Of a stretch of DNA of 64,000 bases, positions 1 through 8,220 are shown piece by piece (positions within the stretch are counted from its first letter, which is position 1; each line of letters starts with the position of its first letter). A program made the translations under genes and the position numbers. The notes under the pieces are model-generated. The model was not told the DNA's origin and searched no databases. It was given only the letters and a program-made list of their open reading frames with translations. Origin of the DNA: Geothrix sp. SG200 (lineage in GTDB: Bacteria > Acidobacteriota > Holophagae > Holophagales > Holophagaceae). The stretch covers positions 124,001-188,000 of the forward strand of contig NZ_JAKZFR010000008.1 of NCBI RefSeq assembly GCF_022808935.1, in the 5' to 3' direction.

Positions 1-986
1 ACGCGGCCCACCTGCCCTTCGCCAAGCTGGGCGAATCGGATTCCCTCAAGATCGGCGAGTGGGTGGTGGCCATCGGCAACCCCTTCGGCCTCGAGCACAC
101 CGTCACCCAGGGCATCATCAGCGCCAAGGGCCGCAAGCTCGACACCGGCGTCAGCTCCTTCCTCCAGACCGACGCCGCCATCAACCGCGGCAACTCCGGC
201 GGGCCCCTGCTGAATCTCAAGGGCGAGGTCATCGGCATCAACACCGCCATCAACCCCGCGGGCCAGAACATCGGCTTCGCCGTGCCCATCAGCCAGGTGA
301 ACCGCATCATCAAGGACCTCCGCAGCGGCAAGCCGGTGAGCCGGGGCTACCTTGGCGTGGGGCCGCAGGATCTGGACCAGGCCTACCAGGACGCCCTGGG
401 CGCCAAGGAAGGCGTGGTGGTGAGCACCGTGGAGAAGGGCCAGGCGGCGGACAAGGCGGGCGTTCAGCGCCTGGATGTCATCACCGCGGTGGACGGCCAG
501 CCCGTGCGCAGCCAGGACGAGCTGGTGAGCGCGATCTCCAGCCGCCGGGCGGGCGATTCCGTGAAGCTCAGCATCTGGCGTGACGGCAAGACCCTCACCC
601 TGACCGCCACGCTGGGGGATCGGAAGGCCCTGGAAGAGCAGCGCCGACGCGATTCCGGCGAGGAATCCGACGAGGAAGGCGGCCAGGGCGCCCAGGGTGA
701 GGTGAAGGGCGTGAACCTGGAGAAGCTCTACGGGTTCACGGTCGAGCCCCTCGACGTGAAGCGACGGCTCAAGGGCGTGGTGGTGACCTCCGTGGACCCC
801 CGTTCCCCGGCGGCCGAGCGCGGCCTGGCCCCCGGCCTGGTCATTACCGAGGTGGGCCGGCAGCCCGTGAACAACCTGGCCGAGTTCAACGCCCAGGTGA
901 AGAAGGCCGGCGGCAAGACCCTGCTGCTCTTCATCCAGAGCCCCAACGGGGCCCAGAAGATCACCCTGGCCATTCCGCCCCGCTGA
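1..986 (+). CDS. HtrA/DegP-family periplasmic serine protease, 5' end missing
   Basis: Periplasmic quality-control protease that degrades misfolded envelope proteins. The reading frame is open from base 3 and the gene begins upstream of the window, so the signal peptide and the catalytic His and Asp are not visible. The nucleophile serine lies in [10 protein letters not shown] (codon 195-197), and VAIGNPFGL is the usual protease-domain motif. Two PDZ domains follow, at about 336-620 and 730-983, separated by an acidic linker rich in E, D and G. Two PDZ domains fit DegP/MucD rather than the single-PDZ DegS. The gene ends before a strong hairpin, suggesting it is the last gene of its transcript. 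Confidence 0.93.
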   Translation, partial: AAHLPFAKLGESDSLKIGEWVVAIGNPFGLEHTVTQGIISAKGRKLDTGVSSFLQTDAAINRGNSGGPLLNLKGEVIGINTAINPAGQNIGFAVPISQVNRIIKDLRSGKPVSRGYLGVGPQDLDQAYQDALGAKEGVVVSTVEKGQAADKAGVQRLDVITAVDGQPVRSQDELVSAISSRRAGDSVKLSIWRDGKTLTLTATLGDRKALEEQRRRDSGEESDEEGGQGAQGEVKGVNLEKLYGFTVEPLDVKRRLKGVVVTSVDPRSPAAERGLAPGLVITEVGRQPVNNLAEFNAQVKKAGGKTLLLFIQSPNGAQKITLAIPPR

Positions 987-1004
987 ACCTGGCCATGACC
1001 CGAT

Positions 1005-1033
1005 CCGGAGCCCCGGTCCCCCCGGGGCTCCGG
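1005..1033 (+). terminator. Strong GC hairpin after the HtrA gene
   Basis: A perfect 12-bp inverted repeat, CCGGAGCCCCGG (1005-1016) and CCGGGGCTCCGG (1022-1033), surrounds a 5-nt loop and starts 18 nt after the stop codon. There is no T-tract after it, so it may act as a stability hairpin or a non-canonical terminator. Confidence 0.65.
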
Positions 1034-1078
1034 CCGTTCAGGGTAAACTCGAAGGTTCAACCAGGGTAAGGATCAATC

Positions 1079-2365
1079 ATGGGCCTGCGCCTCCTTCTTG
1101 TGGACAGCGACCGGAGCTTCCTCAAGGAGCACAAGGTCAGCCTGGAGGCGGCCTTCGATCTGGAGGTGGCCAGCTCGCCGGACGGCGTGGTGGAGCGCCT
1201 GGAGCGGGGCGACTACGCGGCCGCGCTCATCTGCGTCGAGGTGGCGGACAACAAGGGCTACGCGCTCTGCTCGACCCTCCGGAGGCAGCCGGCCCTGGCC
1301 GCGCTGAAGATCGCCCTCATCAGCGCCAAGGCCACGGAAGAGGAGTACCGCAGGCACCAGAGCCTCAAGGGCCGGGCGGACCTCTATCTGCGAAAGCCCA
1401 TCGCCCCCAGCGCCCTGGTGGCGGCCCTCTCGCCCCTGGTGCCCGCCCGCGCGGTGGATCCGGATAATCCCCTGGGCGACCTGGCGGACGTGGAGGGGGG
1501 TGACGACTGGCTGGACAACCTGCGGGGCGCGATGGCCCCGCCCGCCCCGGCACCAGCCCCGGCACCAACCAATGCGCCAACCCCGGCACCGACGTCTGTG
1601 TCGACGCCCAGCCCCGAACCGCCGCCGACCCCTCCCGTCCCCGCCGCCGCGAAACAAGGCCGGTCCACGCGGCCGCCGGACACCACCCGCGCCCATCTGC
1701 TGGAGGAGCAGGTCGTCGCCCTCCGGGAGGAGCTGCGGGTGAGGGACCAGCAGCTCCGGGAGGCCGAGGATTATCTCCACGAGCGCATCGGGGCCGCCAC
1801 CCTGAACCTCGATGAAATCGCGGCCAGGGATCGCGATCTCGCCGCGGCCCGGCAGGAGGCCGAGGATGCCCGGGCGGTTTCGGACCGGCTCGAGAAGGAC
1901 CTGGCAGCGCTGAAGTCCGCCATGCAGGTCCAGGAACGGGAACAGGCTGATCTCAAGGCCCGGCTGAAGCAGGCGGAGGCCAAGCTCGCCGCCAGCGTCG
2001 CCGGCGCCCAGGAGCGGGAGCAGGAGCTGCAGTCCAGCCAGGAGACGCTCCAGCAGCGCGAGAAGGAGGCCCTCCGGCTCACGTCCCAGGTGGCAGCGCT
2101 GCGTCAGCAGCTCGACGAGGCCCTCGTCCAGCACGATGGCGAGCGGTTGGAGCTGATGAACGGGATGGACCAGAAGGAGACGGAACTGGCCCGCCTGAAG
2201 CAGGAGCTGGCGGAACAGCGGGAGGCCCACGCGGTGCTCGAACGCGAGAAGCAGGCTGCCTATGGGCAGCTCTCCGAGCACCGGGACCGCCTCCGGAACC
2301 TGGATAACCTCCTCCGGGAGGTCCAGGATCACCTGCGGCGGGGATCCGACCTCGCCAAGGGCTGA
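1079..2365 (+). CDS. FrzS-like pseudo-receiver protein with long coiled coil
   Basis: 428 aa. Residues 1-125 form a CheY-like receiver fold: LLLVDSD at the start, ISAK near 87 and a conserved Lys in LRKPI. The usual phospho-acceptor Asp is missing, because the equivalent stretch reads ICVEVADNKGY (residues 51-61). This matches, from memory, the atypical receiver of Myxococcus xanthus FrzS, which also has NGYLIC at this place. A Pro/Ala/Thr-rich linker (about 145-205) is followed by a heptad-rich coiled coil to the C terminus. FrzS is a pole-localised motility protein; the architecture is shared, but the function here is inference. AAGGA lies 6 nt before the ATG. The gene is followed closely by the CNNM-type gene. 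Confidence 0.75.
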   Translation: MGLRLLLVDSDRSFLKEHKVSLEAAFDLEVASSPDGVVERLERGDYAAALICVEVADNKGYALCSTLRRQPALAALKIALISAKATEEEYRRHQSLKGRADLYLRKPIAPSALVAALSPLVPARAVDPDNPLGDLADVEGGDDWLDNLRGAMAPPAPAPAPAPTNAPTPAPTSVSTPSPEPPPTPPVPAAAKQGRSTRPPDTTRAHLLEEQVVALREELRVRDQQLREAEDYLHERIGAATLNLDEIAARDRDLAAARQEAEDARAVSDRLEKDLAALKSAMQVQEREQADLKARLKQAEAKLAASVAGAQEREQELQSSQETLQQREKEALRLTSQVAALRQQLDEALVQHDGERLELMNGMDQKETELARLKQELAEQREAHAVLEREKQAAYGQLSEHRDRLRNLDNLLREVQDHLRRGSDLAKG

Positions 2366-2373
2366 GGATCCCG

Positions 2374-3696
2374 ATGTCCCTCCTCGCAGCCCTCGTCTGC
2401 GTCGCCCTCCTCCTGCTCAGCGCGTTTTTCGTGATGGCGGAGTTCGCGGCCGTGCGCGTGCGCCCCACCCAGCTGGAGGCCCTGGCGGACACCGACTCCC
2501 GCGCCGCCTCCGCGCTGGAGGTCCATCGCGCGCTGGGCCACCATCTGTCCTCGATCCAGGCTGGCATCGTGCTTTGCGCTTTGGCCCTGGGCGCCGTCGG
2601 GGAGGAACTGTTCAGCCACCTCTTCCGGGCCTTGTTCGGCCACCTGCCCTGGCCCGCACTGGTGGCGCCCGTGAGTTCCGGTTTCGCCCTGCTGGTGATG
2701 ACCACCCTGGACGTGGTGCTGGCGGAGCTGGTGCCCCGAAGCCTGGCCATCCGCGCCGCCCTGCCCTGGGCCCTCCGCACCGCCGCCCCCCTGCTGGCCT
2801 GGTCGCGCCTGGTGCGTCCCCTGACCTGGGTCCTCATCCGCCTGAGCCATCTGGTGCTGCGGGCCGTGGGCCTCCATCCCGAATCCAGCGCGGAGGATCT
2901 GGTGCCTTCCGAGGCCGAGTTCCGGCGCATGCTCGAGCGCAGCCAGGCGGAAGGCCGCCTGGACCTCGACCGCAAGGAGCTCATCGAGAACCTCTTCGAC
3001 TTCAGTCGCCGCACCGTGAAGGAGATTGCCGTGCCCCGGGCGCAGGTCGTGTCCTTCGACCTCCACCAGGACCTGGAGGCCAACCTGGCCCTGGCCCGCA
3101 CCACCGTCCACACCCGCATCCCGCTGGTGGAGGGCGACCTGGATCGGGTGGTGGGGGTCGTGCACCTCAAGGAGCTGCTCTGGGCCATGCAGGATGGGCC
3201 GGCGCCCGTGGATCTGCGGGCCCTGGCGCGGCCTGCCTTCTTCGTGCCGGAGATGAAGCCCATCCAGGGTCTGCTGCTGGAGTTCCAGCAGCGCAAGCAG
3301 CACCTGGCCCTGGTGGTGAACGAGCACGGCGGCGTGGACGGCCTGGTGACGCTGGAGGACGTGCTGGAGGAGCTGGTGGGCGAGATCCAGGACGAGTTCG
3401 ACCGCGAGGCGATCCAGCTTCGGAAGACCCGGGGCGGGGCCTGGCTGGCCCAGGGCGACGTCATGCTGGAGCAGCTGGTGGATCACCTGGGGCTGGACCT
3501 CCAGGCCGAGGCGGGCTCCGTGAGCCTGGGCGGCTACTTCCAGGAACGCCTGGGCCGGGTGCTGCGTCCGGGCGACGAGCTGCGGCTCGAGGGCTGGCGC
3601 ATCCGCGTGCTGTCCATGCGCGGCCTGGCTCCCGGCCAGTTCCTCCTGAAGCCCCTGCCGGCGGAGTCCGGCGCCACGGAAGACACTGATGCTTGA
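2374..3696 (+). CDS. CNNM/CorC-family membrane protein with CBS domains (hemolysin-like)
   Basis: 440 aa. An N-terminal DUF21 membrane domain has several hydrophobic segments in the first 180 residues, including LLAALVCVALLLLSAFFVMAEF at the start. A CBS pair follows at about 205-330, with HTRIPLVEGDLDRVVGVVHLKEL as one recognisable element, then a C-terminal CorC/HlyC domain (about 345-430, with GGYFQERLGR). The family includes Mg2+/Co2+ transport-associated proteins such as YfjD, YtfL and CorC; the substrate cannot be read from sequence. The start lies 8 nt after the preceding stop, and the end overlaps the next start. Confidence 0.88.
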   Translation: MSLLAALVCVALLLLSAFFVMAEFAAVRVRPTQLEALADTDSRAASALEVHRALGHHLSSIQAGIVLCALALGAVGEELFSHLFRALFGHLPWPALVAPVSSGFALLVMTTLDVVLAELVPRSLAIRAALPWALRTAAPLLAWSRLVRPLTWVLIRLSHLVLRAVGLHPESSAEDLVPSEAEFRRMLERSQAEGRLDLDRKELIENLFDFSRRTVKEIAVPRAQVVSFDLHQDLEANLALARTTVHTRIPLVEGDLDRVVGVVHLKELLWAMQDGPAPVDLRALARPAFFVPEMKPIQGLLLEFQQRKQHLALVVNEHGGVDGLVTLEDVLEELVGEIQDEFDREAIQLRKTRGGAWLAQGDVMLEQLVDHLGLDLQAEAGSVSLGGYFQERLGRVLRPGDELRLEGWRIRVLSMRGLAPGQFLLKPLPAESGATEDTDA

Positions 3697-4534
3697 GCCC
3701 CTTGATGGGTTCCTCCTGGCCGCGGGCCTGGGCACGCGCATGGGGCCCCTGAGCGCCTGCCTGCCCAAGCCGGCTTGGACCCTGCGGGGGAGGGCGCTCC
3801 TGCAATGGGGGGCCGAGGCCTTGCGCCGATCCGGGGTCGCCCGGATCGCCTGCAACGCGCACCTGCACCCGGAACGCCTGCGCGCCGTGGCCGACGGGAT
3901 CGAAGTCTGCGACGAGCCAGAGCTGCTGGGCAGCGCCGGCGGCCTGCGCCATGCCCTGGGGCGCGTGGCGGCCGAGCTGCTGGTGTGGAACGCCGACATC
4001 TGGGCTGATGAGGTGCCTTTCGACCTCTTGCGGACCCGGCATCGCGAAGCCAGGGCCACCCTCAGCTGGCTGCTGGTACCCCATCCCGGCGGCGACTGGA
4101 ACCCCGTATGGATGGACCACGAGGGCCGGGTATTGCCGAAGGGCGTGACCGGCCCCTGGGGTCCCTACCACTTCACGGGGGCCGCCGCCTGGTCGCCGGA
4201 GGCGCTGGACCTCCTGCCCGAGGGCCCCAGCGAGATGAACGACCTGCGCCCTCGCCTGGCTTTCCACCAGGGGGTGGTGGCGGAGCCCTTCCCCTGGCGG
4301 GAGGTGGGGACTCCCGGCGCCCTCATCGAGGCCGCAGCGGACCTGGCGCCCGCCCAGGAGGGCCGCCTCCCCGGCTGCTACCTCCATGCCACCGCCCGGG
4401 TCTCCACCCAGGCCGAAGGCCGGCTCGCCCGGTGCATCCTGGGTCCCGGCGCTGCCCCGCCCTCCTCCATCACCGATGCGGACGCCCTCTGGTTCGAGGA
4501 GGGCGGCAACCAGGTGCGGCTGGGATTACCCTGA
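3689..4534 (+). CDS. murU: MurU-like nucleotidyltransferase (MurNAc-1-P uridylyltransferase candidate)
   Basis: 281 aa. The N-terminal nucleotidyltransferase signature LLAAGLGTRMGPLSACLPKP spans residues 9-28, with the catalytic-region Lys at 27, followed by GSAGGLRHAL and the metal-site stretch WNADIW. This fits the sugar-phosphate nucleotidyltransferase family that includes MurU, which makes UDP-MurNAc from MurNAc-1-phosphate in peptidoglycan recycling. The call to MurU rests on the adjacent AmgK-type kinase, which makes the substrate. The protein is longer than Pseudomonas MurU because of a C-terminal extension. The ATG overlaps the preceding gene by 8 nt, suggesting translational coupling. 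A mannose-1-phosphate guanylyltransferase-like role is the alternative. Confidence 0.72.
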   Translation: MLEPLDGFLLAAGLGTRMGPLSACLPKPAWTLRGRALLQWGAEALRRSGVARIACNAHLHPERLRAVADGIEVCDEPELLGSAGGLRHALGRVAAELLVWNADIWADEVPFDLLRTRHREARATLSWLLVPHPGGDWNPVWMDHEGRVLPKGVTGPWGPYHFTGAAAWSPEALDLLPEGPSEMNDLRPRLAFHQGVVAEPFPWREVGTPGALIEAAADLAPAQEGRLPGCYLHATARVSTQAEGRLARCILGPGAAPPSSITDADALWFEEGGNQVRLGLP

Positions 4535-4538
4535 AGGG

Positions 4539-5522
4539 ATGGACCCTCGTCTCGCCCGCGCCCTGGCGCGCTGGAACCTGTCGGATCCGCACTCCTTGGC
4601 GGGGGACGCGGGCGCGCGGCAGTACACGCGCGTGGCCCATCCCCAGCTGGGCACGGCGCTGGTGGTGCTGCATCCCCTGGACACCCCCGACAAGCCCGAC
4701 GACAGCTACTTCGAGTTCCGGGCCCTGCAGGCCTACCTGGATCCGGTGCTGCGGGTGCCCACCATCCTCCAGTGCGACGATGGGGACCGCTGCCTGCTGG
4801 TGGAGGACCTGGGCGACACCTCCCTGGAGCGCCGCCTGATGGAGCATCCCGAGGAGGAGCTGCGCTGGGCCGAGCAGGCGGGCTGGCTGCTGGCCACCCT
4901 GGCGGGCCCCCTCACCCTGGGGGCGCCGGCCCATGCCTTCTTCATGGGGCGCTCCTTCGATCAGGCCAAGTTCGCCTTCGAGTGGGAGTACTGCCGGGTC
5001 AACTTCTTCCGCGACTTCCTCCAGAAGGATCCCCCCCGCTGGCTGGACCGCATGATGGAGGAGGCCCACGCCAGCCTGGAGACCCGGGCCCACTTCTTCG
5101 CCCACCGCGACTTCCACGTGCGCAACCTCATGGTCCACGGGGACCGGCTGGTGGTCATCGACTTCCAGGACGCCCGCCGGGGCGCCGCCACCTACGACCT
5201 GGCCAGCATCCTCTACGACGGCTACTGGGACTGGTCCCGGGAGGCCGGACGCGCCCTGGTGGGGCCCCTCCAGACCGAGCTGGGCTGGAACCACGAGGCC
5301 CTTCTGGAGGAGCTGAACCTCAGTGCCCTCCAGCGGAACCTCAAGGCCCTGGGCACCTTCGGCCACCAGCTCGTGCACCGCCACAAGTGCCACTTCGCCC
5401 CGGCCATCCCGCGCACGCTGCGCCACCTGCGCGGCCACTTCCAGCGCATGAACCACCAGGATGGCGTCCTGGCCGCCGAACACATGCTGCGCCTGGCCGA
5501 GGACCGGCTGCTGAAAGGTTAG
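4539..5522 (+). CDS. amgK: AmgK-like amino-sugar kinase (APH-fold phosphotransferase)
   Basis: 327 aa. Aminoglycoside-phosphotransferase/choline-kinase fold: LLVEDLGD hinge (87-94), catalytic loop HRDFHVRN (Asp191, Asn196) and metal-binding DFQDAR (Asp208). AmgK phosphorylates MurNAc and GlcNAc at the anomeric carbon, feeding MurU. I chose the ATG at 4539, 4 nt after the murU stop, with GAAGGG just upstream; longer upstream versions of this frame overlap murU and lack family residues. The pair implies the anabolic cell-wall recycling route described in Pseudomonas, which bypasses de novo UDP-MurNAc synthesis. The MupP phosphatase partner is not in the window. Confidence 0.78.
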   Translation: MDPRLARALARWNLSDPHSLAGDAGARQYTRVAHPQLGTALVVLHPLDTPDKPDDSYFEFRALQAYLDPVLRVPTILQCDDGDRCLLVEDLGDTSLERRLMEHPEEELRWAEQAGWLLATLAGPLTLGAPAHAFFMGRSFDQAKFAFEWEYCRVNFFRDFLQKDPPRWLDRMMEEAHASLETRAHFFAHRDFHVRNLMVHGDRLVVIDFQDARRGAATYDLASILYDGYWDWSREAGRALVGPLQTELGWNHEALLEELNLSALQRNLKALGTFGHQLVHRHKCHFAPAIPRTLRHLRGHFQRMNHQDGVLAAEHMLRLAEDRLLKG

Positions 5523-5555
5523 GTCACAAGCCGCCGCCGGCGCGCTGGGAGGCTG

Positions 5556-7544
5556 GTGAAGCGGGTTATGCTCTTGGCCATGTCCTCCGTGGAGCGCGAG
5601 TCCAACCCCCTGATGCAGGCCCGGAAACTGGTCAGGGGCAAGGCGCTCTCCCAGCAGGATCTCCAGCTGCTGAAGGAGATCCTCCAGTTCACCGAAGGGG
5701 AGCTGGGCCCCCTGCTCGACTCGGGGCCCAGCCAGGCGGCGCCCGCGCTGGCAGCGCCCCAGCAGGCGAAGCTCCAGCGCTCCCTGGGCCTGTTCCTGGT
5801 CTTCCTCAACCAGCTCTCCGGCCCGAAGCAGGGGAAGGATCGCGTGGCCATGGGGCTGGTCCTGTCCCATGCCCTGAACGAGCTGAAGGCCCTGGCCCAG
5901 GAGGCCCACCTCGAGGTCCTCCAGACCCACAAGGAACCGGGCTGGGTGGTCTACCTCCTCGACCTGGTCGCCTCCCTCCGGACCATGGCCACCTCCTTCG
6001 GGCCGGAGGATCCCTACCAGCTCCTGGACGACTGGGCCGCCTTCCTGCAGGAGCGCCGGGACAGCTTCAAGGAGCTGCTGGTGGTCCTCGTGGATGGGCC
6101 CCGGGGTGAGGAGCGGGTATCCCAGCTCAACAGCCGCATGAAGGCCCTCAACCGGGCCCTCCAGGGTGCGGAGGGCCGGCCCATCGAGGCCATCCACCGG
6201 CTGGTGGACCTCCTGGAGACCTTCGTGCCCCGGGAGACCCTCTCGCGGGTCGAGCCCCTGCTGCTGGTCCAGCATGTGCTCGACACCCTCCGCCTGATCC
6301 TCCTGTGGCCCCTGGACCAGGGGATCAACTGGGGGGCCCTGGAGCAGATCCGCGGCAGCCTCACCTGGCTCTGGAACCACCTTGGCTGGTCGCTGCCCCG
6401 CTATGACAGCGGGCGCCTGGAATCCATGCTGACCCAGGAGGTCCGGGCCACCCTCAAGGGGGTGCGGGGTTCCCAGCCCAAGGCCTTCCGTGTGCTCGCC
6501 CACAGCCTGGCCTCCCATCTGACCATCCTGGGCCTCGTGGACCCGATCCCCCCCGCGGGGAACATGACGGAGCAGGAGCGCTACGCGGCGGTGCCCATCT
6601 ATTTCGTCGTGGAACGGGAGCTGGCGCGGCTCGGAGATCAGCTTGGCCGGAGCAAGATCCTAGAGGGCCTCCCGAAGGGGACGGAAGAGACCCTGCTGCT
6701 GTCGGCCTTCCTCCAGCAGGCGGTGTTCACCCTGAGCCAGGACCTGACCAGCATCCACGAGCTGCTGCACGAGGCCCTGGCCCAGGCGGACGCCGACCAC
6801 CTCGCGCTCACCCTGGACCACCTGAAGAGCGGGCTCATCAACCACCAGCGGCAGCTGATGGCCGATCTGGTGAGGACCTTCTCGGCGGAACTGCGGCAGA
6901 GCATGTTCCCGAATTCCCCCACGCTGAAGGACGAGGGCGACCAGCTGCGCCAGCGCCTCTACCGCTTGTGGGAGCAGCTCGCCCGGCTCCTGCCCAGGCT
7001 CCGGACCCAGGTCCGCGAGAAGGACTACCTGCGGCTTTCGCTCACCCTCTTCCAGGCCCACAACCACGTGAACGCCTTTCGCCGGAGCCCGGAGTTCTTC
7101 CTCATCCGGGCCCGGGACCGCTCGGAGATGGACCGGCTGACCGCGGCCTTCGGCCGCATCCTGGACGCCCAGAGCGACCTGGAGTTCGCCCTGGTGAGCG
7201 GGACCGAGCTGGTGGAGGAGCTGTTCGGCTACCTGGAGGAGTTCCTGGGCCGGATCAACGCCCGGATGCCCCTCATCAGCCATGACCTCATGGTGGCGAA
7301 GGAGGCCTTCCGGCTCAGCCAGCAGCTGCAGGAATCCCAGGGAGCGGGCCCGGGCCGGACGCGGCTGACCAAGATCCTCATCCAGTCCACCAAGAAGCTG
7401 GGCGTCCGCGACCCCCAGACCCTGTCCCTGCTGCGACGCTGGGTGCGCTCGGAGCGGGGCCGGCGGGAGACGCCGGATCCCATCGACGCCCTCAGCTCCC
7501 ACCTGGAGCGCCTGGTCACACGCCTGGAAGCGGCGATGGGCTGA
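5556..7544 (+). CDS. Large helical protein of unknown function
   Basis: About 660 aa, strongly alpha-helical, rich in Leu, Arg, Glu and Gln, with no signal peptide, no membrane segment and no motif I recognise. Possible starts are GTG 5556, ATG 5568 and ATG 5580 (MSSVERESNPLMQ). A GGAGG at 5548-5552 is too close to the GTG and far from the ATGs, so the start is uncertain by a few residues. It follows amgK by about 30 nt and precedes the chemotaxis operon. Predicted cytoplasmic scaffold or regulator; the function is not assignable. Confidence 0.7.
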   Translation: MKRVMLLAMSSVERESNPLMQARKLVRGKALSQQDLQLLKEILQFTEGELGPLLDSGPSQAAPALAAPQQAKLQRSLGLFLVFLNQLSGPKQGKDRVAMGLVLSHALNELKALAQEAHLEVLQTHKEPGWVVYLLDLVASLRTMATSFGPEDPYQLLDDWAAFLQERRDSFKELLVVLVDGPRGEERVSQLNSRMKALNRALQGAEGRPIEAIHRLVDLLETFVPRETLSRVEPLLLVQHVLDTLRLILLWPLDQGINWGALEQIRGSLTWLWNHLGWSLPRYDSGRLESMLTQEVRATLKGVRGSQPKAFRVLAHSLASHLTILGLVDPIPPAGNMTEQERYAAVPIYFVVERELARLGDQLGRSKILEGLPKGTEETLLLSAFLQQAVFTLSQDLTSIHELLHEALAQADADHLALTLDHLKSGLINHQRQLMADLVRTFSAELRQSMFPNSPTLKDEGDQLRQRLYRLWEQLARLLPRLRTQVREKDYLRLSLTLFQAHNHVNAFRRSPEFFLIRARDRSEMDRLTAAFGRILDAQSDLEFALVSGTELVEELFGYLEEFLGRINARMPLISHDLMVAKEAFRLSQQLQESQGAGPGRTRLTKILIQSTKKLGVRDPQTLSLLRRWVRSERGRRETPDPIDALSSHLERLVTRLEAAMG

Positions 7545-7581
7545 ATGCCCCCTCGGGAGCGATAGGGCCAGGCTTCCTGAC

Positions 7582-7598
7582 CGGTCAATCATTGACCG
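7582..7598. terminator. Small inverted repeat, possible terminator or operator
   Basis: CGGTCAA (7582-7588), loop TCA, TTGACCG (7592-7598): a perfect 7-bp stem about 38 nt after the preceding stop. No T-tract follows. It could be an operator half-site pair just as well as a terminator. Confidence 0.35.
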
Positions 7599-7695
7599 CC
7601 ATGGACAGATTCTGATCTAAGGCCGGGATTCCGGATTCACCGACCCTTAATGTATAAACTCCATTATATGTGTTGATATATGTATGGGCCGGGAT

Positions 7696-7711
7696 TGGCC
7701 GCCGATTTGCA
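7696..7711 (+). promoter_or_regulatory. Sigma-54 (RpoN) promoter, -24/-12 type
   Basis: TGGCCGCCGATTTGCA matches the TGGCACG-N4-TTGCA consensus: TGGC at the -24 element and TTGCA at the -12 element, with exactly 10 nt between the invariant GG (7697-7698) and GC (7709-7710). Transcription would start near 7722, about 70 nt before the cheY-like gene. Sigma-54 promoters require an enhancer-binding activator, and one of NtrC type lies at 17318-18664. Confidence 0.65.
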
Positions 7712-7792
7712 ATCCCGGCTGTAGTAGATGCCGGTTTTCGAACAGCACCGGGACGCGCTGACGCCCCGGTCCTTCTCGTGTTGAGGGCCCCC

Positions 7793-8167
7793 ATGACCCA
7801 AAGGAAAAAAATCCTGCTCGTCGACGACTCCAGCACGGTGCTCATGGTCGAGCAGATGATCCTCAAGAACAGCCCCTTCGACATCCTGATCGCGCGGGAC
7901 GGGGAGGCCGGGTTCGAGACGGCGCTGAAGGAGCGGCCCGACCTGATCCTCATGGACGTGATGATGCCGCGCATGGACGGCTTCGACGCCCTGCGGGAGA
8001 TCCGCGCCCATGAGGAGATCAAGGACATCCCCGTGATCATGGTGACCACCCGCGGCGAGGGCGTGAACATCGAGACCGGCTACACGGTCGGCTGCAACGA
8101 CTATGTCACCAAGCCGATCAACGGATCCGAGCTGCTGAGCAAGATCAACAACCTCATCGGTTCCTGA
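7793..8167 (+). CDS. CheY-like single-domain response regulator
   Basis: 124 aa, a complete stand-alone receiver domain: acidic pair Asp11/Asp12, phospho-acceptor Asp55 in LILMDVMMPRMDG, the Thr switch in MVTTRGEG and Lys in YVTKPI. There is no output domain. As first gene of the chemotaxis operon it is the obvious phosphorylation target of the CheA encoded downstream, and would carry the signal to a motor or other effector. The ATG at 7793 gives the standard receiver length; upstream in-frame codons run into the promoter region. Confidence 0.9.
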   Translation: MTQRKKILLVDDSSTVLMVEQMILKNSPFDILIARDGEAGFETALKERPDLILMDVMMPRMDGFDALREIRAHEEIKDIPVIMVTTRGEGVNIETGYTVGCNDYVTKPINGSELLSKINNLIGS

Positions 8168-8220
8168 CGCCTGGTGTCTTCCCGGTCCCGAACAACCGCA
8201 GCCGATAGCTGGAGCCTTCC

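Larger units (their letters stand above)
7545..7792. other. Intergenic regulatory region before the chemotaxis operon
   Basis: 248 bases without a gene. It holds a small hairpin (7582-7598), a strikingly AT-rich stretch (7647-7686) in an otherwise GC-rich sequence, and a sigma-54 promoter match (7696-7711). The AT-rich part could be a bending or activator-binding site. Confidence 0.6.
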
